A program made the position numbers and the translations under genes. From assembly GCA_015662065.1 (NCBI GenBank), contig DQUX01000295.1:1-6065 (forward strand): a DNA stretch of 6,065 nt, in the 5' to 3' direction. Under the pieces are notes generated by a model. That model saw only the letters and a program-made list of their open reading frames with translations. It was not told the origin of the DNA and ran no database searches. This stretch comes from Anaerolineales bacterium (GTDB taxonomy: Bacteria; Chloroflexota; Anaerolineae; B4-G1; DUEL01). Shown piece by piece: positions 1-4,547 of this stretch (positions are counted from its first letter, which is position 1; each line of letters starts with the position of its first letter).

Positions 1-13
1 ACCGATATTACAT

Positions 14-22
14 CCCTCCTTT
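14..22 (-). promoter_or_regulatory. Shine-Dalgarno-like site downstream of the kinase gene
   Basis: On the minus strand, 3 nt after the kinase stop codon, the sequence reads AAAGGAGGG, a near-perfect ribosome binding site. The only ATG close to it (positions 13 to 11) is one base from the AGGAGG core and is followed at once by TAA. No ATG, GTG or TTG lies at a normal 5-9 nt spacing before the window ends. It may serve a gene lying mostly to the left, a minimal start-stop frame, or a start codon that has been lost. It suggests that the kinase transcript continues leftward. Confidence 0.4.
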
Positions 23-25
23 CGT

Positions 26-994
26 TCAGAGTCTCGGGGTGGCATCAGCGTCGTCCTCCCATAGGGTCTGGTAGATCTCCTTTCGATCCAGCCGCGCCTG
101 CATCGGGCCGAACACCTCTAGTTTCCGCTCGGCGACGAACTGGCCCACGTCCGCCGCGCGACGCGGGGGGAGGCCGTCGAGCAGGGCCAGCAGCAAGCCG
201 GCCCAGAAGGCGTCCCCCGCGCCCGTCACATCGGCGACGGCGACATCGTGGGGCGGGGTGTTGAACCGCTCGCCGCTGGCCAGGGCCAGTAGCGCTCCCC
301 CCTTGCCCATCGTCAACACCACCACGCTGGCCCCCCACTCCAGGAAGCGGGAGACACATGCGTCGGGATCGGCCTGGGGGCCGAAGAGGCGGCGACAGTC
401 GTCCAGCGAGGGCTTGACGAGGTCCACGTAGCGGCAGGCCTGGCGGAGCACCTCCGGAGCGGGCACGGTTTTGTCCCAGATCGTGGGGTGGTAGTTCGGG
501 TCGAGGGAGACAAGGCACCCCGCCTCCCGGGCGACGCGCAGGGCGTGGAGAATCGCCGAGCGGGCGGGCTCCTGGGAGAGGCCGAAGGCGGAGGTATGGA
601 GAGCGCGGGCCTGGCCAATGGTTTGGACAGGGATCTGGGGGGGGGAGAGAAGAGCGTCCGCTCCCCGATAGATGAGGAAGTCGGGCGTAGCCGTGTGGCG
701 GACGATGACGGAGAGGGTGGTTAGGACCCCCGGGATCTCGTGCAGGTGACGGGTCCCCACCCCCACCCGTACCAGTTCCCGTCGGAGAAAGCGCCCGAAC
801 CCGTCGGCGCCCACGCATCCCACCACGGCCGCGCGCCCTCCCAGAAGGTTCACATTCCAGGCCGTGTTGGCCACCTGCCCACCGAGAAAGCGGCGGAACC
901 GCTCCGCCTGGTCCAGGGAGGAGACCATCTGATCGGAGAGGAGGTCCACCAGGACCTCGCCGACGGCGATGAGGTCGTACCGGCTCTGTTTCAT
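26..994 (-). CDS. PfkB-family carbohydrate kinase (fructokinase/ribokinase-like)
   Basis: This encodes a predicted cytoplasmic ATP-dependent sugar kinase of 322 aa, a normal length for the PfkB (ribokinase) family. The N-terminal signature lies at about residues 38-66, with GGQVAN and then the GxVGxDxFG stretch. DPNYHP is at 165-170, VKPSLDD at 193-199 and TMGKGG at 228-233. The C-terminal signature DVTGAGDAFWAG is at 255-266, with D261 the expected catalytic base. I chose the ATG at 994 because AAAGGA lies 6 nt upstream and the family homology begins within a few residues of it. A GTG 39 nt further upstream (1033) is in frame, but its extension would run through the operator. The gene lies downstream of and co-oriented with a LacI-family gene and has matching operators in its upstream region, so it is probably repressed by that protein. 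The substrate cannot be told from the sequence; fructose or a related ketose or sugar acid is a guess. Confidence 0.9.
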   Translation of the reverse strand: MKQSRYDLIAVGEVLVDLLSDQMVSSLDQAERFRRFLGGQVANTAWNVNLLGGRAAVVGCVGADGFGRFLRRELVRVGVGTRHLHEIPGVLTTLSVIVRHTATPDFLIYRGADALLSPPQIPVQTIGQARALHTSAFGLSQEPARSAILHALRVAREAGCLVSLDPNYHPTIWDKTVPAPEVLRQACRYVDLVKPSLDDCRRLFGPQADPDACVSRFLEWGASVVVLTMGKGGALLALASGERFNTPPHDVAVADVTGAGDAFWAGLLLALLDGLPPRRAADVGQFVAERKLEVFGPMQARLDRKEIYQTLWEDDADATPRL

Positions 995-1004
995 ACGCTG
1001 TCCT

Positions 1005-1024
1005 TTGTGGAACCGGTTCCACAA
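1005..1024. promoter_or_regulatory. LacI-family operator O1 upstream of the kinase gene
   Basis: TTGTGGAACCGGTTCCACAA is a perfect 20-bp palindrome with a central CpG, the usual form of a LacI/GalR-family operator. Its core TGGAACCGGTTCCA (1008-1021) is identical to the site over the promoter of the neighbouring regulator gene (2130-2143). It ends 10 bp before the kinase ATG and touches the AAAGGA ribosome binding site (1001-1006). Bound repressor would therefore block the early transcribed region of the kinase. The exact second copy makes chance unlikely. Confidence 0.85.
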
Positions 1025-1034
1025 CCCGGGCACA

Positions 1035-1066
1035 AAAAACGGTTTGGAAACGGTTCCAGCCGTTTC
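1035..1066 (-). terminator. Possible hairpin and T-tract after the LacI-family gene
   Basis: On the minus strand, 44 nt after the regulator stop codon, GAAACGG and CCGTTTC form a 7-bp stem with a 6-nt loop. A run of six T follows about 7 nt later. A second fold pairs AAACGG with the CCGTTT that abuts the T run, with a small GGAA/TTCC stem inside it. Either could be a weak intrinsic terminator, but the gap to the T run in the first and the 17-nt interior in the second are not ideal. The same bases contain operator O2. Confidence 0.3.
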
Positions 1067-1068
1067 AA
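1039..1068 (-). promoter_or_regulatory. Weak candidate promoter for the kinase gene
   Basis: Reading the minus strand, TTGAAA (1068-1063) matches the -35 consensus at five of six positions. The -10 region expected 17-18 bp further on (about 1045-1039) is poor (AAACCG or AACCGT). Support comes mostly from layout: operator O2 would fill the spacer and O1 would lie just after the start site. A start near 1033 would give a leader of about 40 nt. No better promoter is visible in the 116-bp gap. The kinase could instead depend on read-through from the regulator gene. Confidence 0.25.
1045..1058. promoter_or_regulatory. Secondary LacI-family operator O2 (imperfect)
   Basis: TGGAAACGGTTCCA differs from the core of O1 and of the regulator-promoter site at one position (A for C at 1050), so 13 of 14 bases agree. 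Its centre lies 37 bp from that of O1. The same bases form part of an inverted repeat, GAAACGG (1047-1053) and CCGTTTC (1060-1066). The left half resembles the half-site of the second LacI-family operator in this window (TGAAACG), so some overlap in specificity is conceivable. Confidence 0.65.
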
Positions 1069-1110
1069 CAGAAAATCTAGGGTTGGTCTACCTGGTGCTC
1101 GTCCGCCCTC

Positions 1111-2115
1111 TCACTCCGCAGGCGGGGCCGTTGTGGCCCGAACCACCAATTCGATGGGGAGAAGGTCGCACGAAGGCTCCCCCTCCCCGTTCTCGATAGC
1201 GCGAAGAAGGAGGTGCGTCCCCCGCCACCCGGAGTCGAAGAGGGGCTGGCGAATGGTGGTCAGGTGGAGGTACTCGGCGATCTCAATGTCGTCATACCCG
1301 ATCACGGAGAGGGATTCCGGAACCGGGATCCCCCGTTCCTGGGCGACCTCCAGGACCCCCAGGGCCTGGGTATCGCTGGCGGCGACGATGGCGGTGGGCG
1401 GTTCGGGAAGGGAGAGGAGGCGGTGGGTAAGTTCGCGGGCCACATCCCGCCCGTGCTCCCCCGTGGCCGTATACTCGGGTCGGACGGGAAGCCCCGCCTC
1501 CTCCAGGGCGTTCCGGTAGCCGGCGTACCGTTCGTGGCTGGAGGTGAAGCTGAAGGGATTGGGGTACTGGTCCCCCAGGAAGGCGATGCGGTGGTGCCCC
1601 AGGTCTATGAGGTGGCGGGTGGCGGTTCGCCCGCCCGCCACGTCGTCGACGACGACGCGCGGGAGCCGGGGGTGACGGGCATCTACCAGCACGGTGGGCA
1701 CACCGGCCCGGTGGAAGCGGGCCACGTCCTCGTCGGAGGGAGAGAGGGAGATGATGAGGAGGCCGTCGACCCGCTCCGGCCGGGGGACGCTTCGAAAGTA
1801 GACGTTCCGCTTGGCCACCGTCTCTACGTTGTGAACGATCAGGTCATACTCCGTCTCCGCGATGGCCGCTTCGACGCCGCGGAGCCGTTCCACGAAGGAG
1901 GGGCGGGTGAAGAAGGGGACGATGACGGCGAGGGTGAGGGTTCTGCCCAGAGAGAGGCGACGGGCGAAGGGGTTGGGCACATAGTCCAATTCCTCCATCG
2001 CCTTCAGCACCTTCTGTCGCGTGGCGTCGCTGACCAGCGGGCTGTTGTTGATGACCCGGGAGACCGTACCGACCCCCACCCCGGCCCTGCGGGCCACATC
2101 CGAGATCGTCGCCAT
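1111..2115 (-). CDS. LacI/GalR-family transcriptional repressor (intact)
   Basis: This encodes a full-length sugar-responsive repressor of 334 aa, typical for the family. Residues 2-24 (TISDVARRAGV, then TVSRVIN) form the N-terminal helix-turn-helix. The hinge helix is around 47-58, with L54 (NPFARRL) in the place of the leucine that inserts into the central CpG of the operator. From about 60 onward is a periplasmic-binding-protein-like effector domain, with VDGLLI (116-121), HRIAFLGD (175-182), AIVAASDTQALGVLEVAQERG (starting at 242) and VIGYDDIEIAEY (271-282). It ends with the usual LLPIELVVRATT (318-329). The ATG at 2115 is preceded by AAGGGTGGGG at a suitable distance. An in-frame GTG at 2124 lies inside that site, so it is less likely. 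A consensus promoter and an operator centred on the start site indicate autorepression. Matching operators upstream of the adjacent kinase mark it as the probable target. The inducer is unknown. Confidence 0.93.
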   Translation of the reverse strand: MATISDVARRAGVGVGTVSRVINNSPLVSDATRQKVLKAMEELDYVPNPFARRLSLGRTLTLAVIVPFFTRPSFVERLRGVEAAIAETEYDLIVHNVETVAKRNVYFRSVPRPERVDGLLIISLSPSDEDVARFHRAGVPTVLVDARHPRLPRVVVDDVAGGRTATRHLIDLGHHRIAFLGDQYPNPFSFTSSHERYAGYRNALEEAGLPVRPEYTATGEHGRDVARELTHRLLSLPEPPTAIVAASDTQALGVLEVAQERGIPVPESLSVIGYDDIEIAEYLHLTTIRQPLFDSGWRGTHLLLRAIENGEGEPSCDLLPIELVVRATTAPPAE

Positions 2116-2118
2116 TAT

Positions 2119-2128
2119 CCCCACCCTT
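2119..2128 (-). promoter_or_regulatory. Ribosome binding site that fixes the repressor start
   Basis: AAGGGTGGGG on the minus strand ends 3 nt before the ATG at 2115, with its AAGGG part about 8 nt away. The alternative GTG at 2124-2122 falls within this element and would have no ribosome binding site of its own. This favours the ATG. Confidence 0.6.
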
Positions 2129-2144
2129 ATGGAACCGGTTCCAT
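2129..2144. promoter_or_regulatory. LacI-family operator over the repressor's own promoter
   Basis: ATGGAACCGGTTCCAT is a perfect 16-bp palindrome whose 14-bp core is identical to that of O1 upstream of the kinase. It overlaps the end of the -10 element. Its centre (2136/2137) coincides with the transcription start predicted from the -10 position, so bound repressor would exclude RNA polymerase. This is the clearest evidence for autoregulation in the window. Confidence 0.85.
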
Positions 2145-2171
2145 TATACCACAGAGCCGCCCCTGTGTCAA
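2143..2171 (-). promoter_or_regulatory. Consensus sigma70-type promoter of the LacI-family gene
   Basis: On the minus strand TTGACA (2171-2166) and TATAAT (2148-2143) are separated by exactly 17 bp (2165-2149), matching the housekeeping-sigma consensus at all 12 positions. Transcription should start near 2136 and give a leader of about 20 nt before the ATG at 2115. Such a strong promoter on a repressor gene makes sense if it is held down by the overlapping operator. Confidence 0.88.
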
Positions 2172-2223
2172 TGGGACGTCTGGTTGCGCACCCTTCGTGA
2201 CCTGGCCCATCCCCGCCACCTAT

Positions 2224-2235
2224 TGAAACGTTTCA
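2224..2235. promoter_or_regulatory. Operator for the second, broken LacI-family regulator
   Basis: TGAAACGTTTCA is a perfect 12-bp palindrome with a central CpG, close to many LacI/GalR-family sites. It lies 17 bp before the GTG start of the truncated LacI-family gene, where an autoregulatory operator would be expected. It differs from the TGGAACCGGTTCCA sites of the other regulator, which suggests separate specificity. No convincing -10/-35 pair can be seen for this plus-strand gene; TATTGA (2221-2226) is only a weak -10 candidate. Confidence 0.6.
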
Positions 2236-2252
2236 GTCACCCAGGAGATCCT

Positions 2253-2647
2253 GTGGGAAAGGGACCAGAGGTCACGATTAAAGACGTCGCCCGCCGCGCC
2301 GGCGTCTCCATCGCCACCGTCTCCTACGTCCTCAACGAAAGCGCCCCGATCAGCGAGGCCACTCGCGCCCGCGTGCTCGCCGCCGCAGCTGAGCTGGGCT
2401 ACCGCCCCAGCGCGATCGCCAGGGGCCTGCGCGCTCAGGAGAGCCGCACCATCGGCTATAGTTGGCATCAACACCCCCCTGACCGCTGGCATCCCATCCT
2501 CGACCGCTTCCTTTACAGCATGGCTGAAGCAGCGGAGGAACAGGGGTACCATTTGGGCTCATCCGGGGCGAGAAACTGCCACAGCGTAAGGTCCTGCTGC
2601 CGCCTACGCTGATCGTGAGGGATTCCAGCGGAGTAAGGATCGCCTAA
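2253..2647 (+). pseudogene. LacI-family regulator with an internal deletion (N- and C-terminal pieces only)
   Basis: The GTG at 2253, preceded by AGGAG at 2243-2247, opens a 119-aa frame to a stop at 2610-2612. Residues 7-30 are a clear LacI helix-turn-helix (VTIKDVARRAGVSIATVS). The hinge is near 52-64, and residues 65-101 begin the effector domain, ending in EEQGYHL. Homology then stops. In another plus frame, 2555-2647 encodes LIRGEKLPQRKVLLPP followed by TLIVRDSS and ends at TAA, which is the usual last 30 or so residues of this family; compare LLPIELVVRATT at the end of the intact regulator. Aligned to that protein, about 200-210 residues are missing, with the junction at about 2553-2560 and the frame shifted. 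The effector domain cannot fold. The remaining 119-aa product could in principle still touch DNA weakly. It was probably the regulator of the disaccharide operon downstream. Confidence 0.85.
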
Positions 2648-2658
2648 GCCAGTCAAAG

Positions 2659-2697
2659 ACAGGGGCCTGCCCCCGGTGAAGAGACGCAAGCCCCTGT
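2659..2697. repeat. Inverted repeat / hairpin between the broken regulator and the mutase gene
   Basis: ACAGGGGCCTGC (2659-2670) and GCAAGCCCCTGT (2686-2697) are inverted copies matching at 11 of 12 positions around a 15-nt loop. It starts 12 nt after the stop of the regulator's C-terminal remnant. It could be a terminator or a processing hairpin, although no T run follows on the plus strand. It could also be a member of a dispersed repeat family. Confidence 0.5.
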
Positions 2698-2763
2698 GTG
2701 TGAACACAGACACGCACCGTCCCGCCGCCGACGGCAGCCGATGCACGCCTGCGCACGACCGGC

Positions 2764-2792
2764 ATTATACCACGGGCTCGGGAGTTGACCAA
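2764..2792 (-). promoter_or_regulatory. Candidate minus-strand promoter antisense to the broken regulator
   Basis: On the minus strand TATAAT (2769-2764) lies 17 bp after TTGGTC (2792-2787), a perfect -10 with a poor -35. The 11 bases around the -10 (GTGGTATAATG) are the same as at the strong repressor promoter (2142-2152). Transcription would run leftward into the hairpin and the antisense of the broken regulator, where I see no gene. It may be a relic promoter or chance. Confidence 0.3.
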
Positions 2793-4547
2793 GTGACCAA
2801 GATCAGAGCCATCATCTTCGACCTGGATGGAGTGCTGACCAACACCTCTGAGTACCACTACCGCGCCTGGAAGCAACTGGCCGACGAACTGGGCGTCCCC
2901 TTCGACCGACAGCGGAACGAATCGCTCCGCGGGGTCTCCCGACGCCGGTCTCTGGAGCTGCTTCTCGACGGCCGGACCGCCACCGAGGAGCAGATGCAGG
3001 AGTGGATGGCCCACAAGAACACCGCCTACCAGGCCCTCATCCGCCAACTGAGCCCCCGCGACCTGCTGCCAGGGGCGTTGGAGCTCCTCCGGGAGTGCCG
3101 AAAGGCGGGCCTCAAGGTCGCCGTGGCCTCGGCTAGCAGGAACGCCCGCACCGTGGTGGAGCGGCTGGGCATCGAGCCGTTGCTGGACAGGCTCGTCGAC
3201 GGCCATACCGTGCCCCGCCAGAAGCCAGCTGCCGACCTGTTCCTCAAGGCGGCCGAGCTGCTGGGCGTGCCGCCAGAGGCCTGCGTGGTGGTAGAGGACG
3301 CCGCCTCCGGCATCGCGGCCGCCCGAGCCGCCGGGATGCGGACTGTCGGCTTGGGACCGCCGGAACGGGTGGGCGCGGCCGACCTAGTCGCCCCTGACCT
3401 CTCCACGTTGACCCTCAACGCCATCCTCCGCATCCAGCCGGCACCCAGCAACTGGCACATCACCGAGACCGCCTTCGACCCGGCCGCCCTCCACCACAGA
3501 GAGACGCTCTTCACCATTGGCAACGGCTACCTGGGAACCCGAGGGAGTTTCGAGGAGGGCTACCCGGGCGACCGACCGGCCACCCTTGTCCACGGTGTCT
3601 TCGACGACCATCCGCTGGTCTACACCGAGATGGTCAACCTTCCCAACTGGCTGCCTTTCGTCCTCCTCGTGAATGGCGAGCGGTTCCGGATGGACCGAGG
3701 CACGGTGCTTTCCTACCGGCGGCACCTGCACCTGCCGACCGGCGTCCTCACCCGTACGGTTCGCTGGCGCAGCCCCGCTGGCCACACCGTGGACCTGGAG
3801 ATCGAGCGGTTCGCCAGCCTGGCCGATCCCCACCTGCTGGGCATTCGCTACCGGGTGACTGCCCTTGACTTCAACGGGCAGCTGGAGTTTCGCGCCAGCC
3901 TGGACGGGCACGCGCTCAACCCGGAGCTGTTCCACTGGCGACAAGTGGCTCAGGGAACCATCGATCAGCAGGGGGTCTATCTCCACACCCGCACACAACG
4001 CTCCAGCATCGAGGTGTGCGAGGCCTGCCGGCTCGACCTCTCCGGCGGGCGCGATGTGATCTACACCTACCTGGACTGCGAGGGCAACCCCGGCGTCGCC
4101 GCTCGGCTAGCCGTGCGGCCCGAGGAGACGGTCCAGGCCGACAAGCTGGTCGCGCTGTTCACCAGCCGCGAGGTGGACGACGTACACCAGGCCGCCCTTT
4201 CCGCGCTGGAGGAGGCCGTCGCTCGCGGCTACGACGCCGCACCGCGCCACGACGACCGAGCGAGCATCCCCGCCAAAGCGCTCAGCGGCTTCGGCTACCG
4301 GGGCCACGTCTTCTGGGATACCGACATCTTCATCCTTCCCTATCCGCATGGGACGGGCATCGGCGCTCGCCTTCATCTTGGCTCTGATGATCCTGCGGTA
4401 CTTCATCCGCAGCATCGCCGTGACGGGGCTGAAGGGGGTATGAGTTCACTGAACACTGAGCACATCGAAGACACTGAGAGCACTGAAACGAGGAGTGCTT
4501 CAGTGCTTTCAGTGTCCTCAGCACCCTCGGTGTTCAGCGCCCCATGA
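2793..4547 (+). CDS. Beta-phosphoglucomutase fused to a truncated GH65 phosphorylase
   Basis: The frame encodes 584 aa from a GTG with GGAG about 8 nt upstream. Residues 4-212 form a complete HAD-type beta-phosphoglucomutase, which turns beta-glucose-1-phosphate into glucose-6-phosphate. It has FDLDGVLT with D10 and D12, YHYRAW (21-26), GVSRRRS (47-53), VASAS (111-115), K144 in PRQKPAADLF, and ED at 168-169. Residues 221 to about 482 match the N-terminal domain of GH65 disaccharide phosphorylases of the maltose, trehalose or kojibiose type (WHITETAFD, TIGNGYLGTRGSF). The sequence then jumps from GYDA (482) to APRHDDRASIPAKALSGFGY and HVFWDTDIFILP (to 516), so about 65 residues of linker and first barrel helix are missing in frame. 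After FILPY the rest of the barrel, including the catalytic glutamate region and phosphate site, is absent. Residues 518-549 read permease-derived DNA out of frame and 550-584 read an intergenic repeat. The mutase part may still work; the phosphorylase cannot. Mutase-phosphorylase fusions occur naturally, so the fusion itself is probably ancestral. Confidence 0.82.
   Translation: MTKIRAIIFDLDGVLTNTSEYHYRAWKQLADELGVPFDRQRNESLRGVSRRRSLELLLDGRTATEEQMQEWMAHKNTAYQALIRQLSPRDLLPGALELLRECRKAGLKVAVASASRNARTVVERLGIEPLLDRLVDGHTVPRQKPAADLFLKAAELLGVPPEACVVVEDAASGIAAARAAGMRTVGLGPPERVGAADLVAPDLSTLTLNAILRIQPAPSNWHITETAFDPAALHHRETLFTIGNGYLGTRGSFEEGYPGDRPATLVHGVFDDHPLVYTEMVNLPNWLPFVLLVNGERFRMDRGTVLSYRRHLHLPTGVLTRTVRWRSPAGHTVDLEIERFASLADPHLLGIRYRVTALDFNGQLEFRASLDGHALNPELFHWRQVAQGTIDQQGVYLHTRTQRSSIEVCEACRLDLSGGRDVIYTYLDCEGNPGVAARLAVRPEETVQADKLVALFTSREVDDVHQAALSALEEAVARGYDAAPRHDDRASIPAKALSGFGYRGHVFWDTDIFILPYPHGTGIGARLHLGSDDPAVLHPQHRRDGAEGGMSSLNTEHIEDTESTETRSASVLSVSSAPSVFSAP
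4342..4443 (+). pseudogene. Remnant C-termini of two ABC sugar permeases (MalF/UgpA type and MalG type)
   Basis: In the plus frame shifted from the phosphorylase, 4345-4443 reads RMGRASALAFILALMIL, then RYFIRSIAVTGLKGV and a TGA stop. The first part resembles the last transmembrane helix of MalF/UgpA-type inner-membrane sugar permeases (commonly RMGYASALAW and so on). The second resembles the cytoplasmic C-terminus of MalG-type partners (commonly QRYFxxGxxxGxxKG). They appear joined in frame at about 4395/4396. Nothing else of either gene remains. The stop at 4441-4443 directly precedes the intergenic inverted repeat, as expected if this was the true 3' end of a transporter operon. The pieces are very short, so the family call rests on motif memory. 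A single unusual MalG end is the alternative. Confidence 0.5.
4447..4539. repeat. Imperfect inverted repeat with two 43-nt arms between convergent genes
   Basis: The left arm 4447-4489 and the right arm 4497-4539 are inverted copies agreeing at 32 of 43 positions around a 7-nt loop (4490-4496). The best-paired blocks are CTGAACAC at the base and GACACTGA with AGCACTGAA near the loop. CACTGA recurs at 4447, 4454, 4472 and 4481, giving a loose 7-9 nt periodicity. In RNA either strand would form a long hairpin, so it could end transcription or protect 3' ends for both convergent genes, though T runs are absent. It looks like a dispersed intergenic repeat. It overlaps the last codon and the stop of the minus-strand gene. 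Confidence 0.75.

Noticed and set aside
45..1022. Long open minus-strand frame overlapping the kinase gene in another frame
   Set aside because: Its product is a Pro/Gly/Arg-rich shadow typical of GC-rich DNA; the other frame carries both PfkB signatures.
995..1033. Upstream GTG (1033) as the start of the kinase
   Set aside because: It would translate through operator O1 and the ribosome binding site that precedes the ATG at 994, and it adds 13 residues with no family similarity.
1213..2226. 337-codon plus-strand open frame antisense to the LacI-family gene
   Set aside because: It is Gly/Val/Asp-rich with no recognisable motif, whereas the opposite strand encodes a full LacI-family protein with promoter and ribosome binding site.
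2159..2699. Direct repeat GCCCCTGTGT at 2159-2168 and 2690-2699 as a recombination scar
   Set aside because: A 10-bp match between two sites in 6 kb of GC-rich DNA is expected by chance, and neither copy lies at an inferred deletion junction.
2604..3206. 200-codon minus-strand open frame across the mutase start
   Set aside because: It is a shadow of the HAD domain. The candidate promoter at 2764-2792 lies inside it rather than before it, and no motif is recognised.
4447..4539. CRISPR array or coding minisatellite
   Set aside because: The CACTGA units are irregular and arranged as inverted arms, with no constant repeat and unique spacer pattern.
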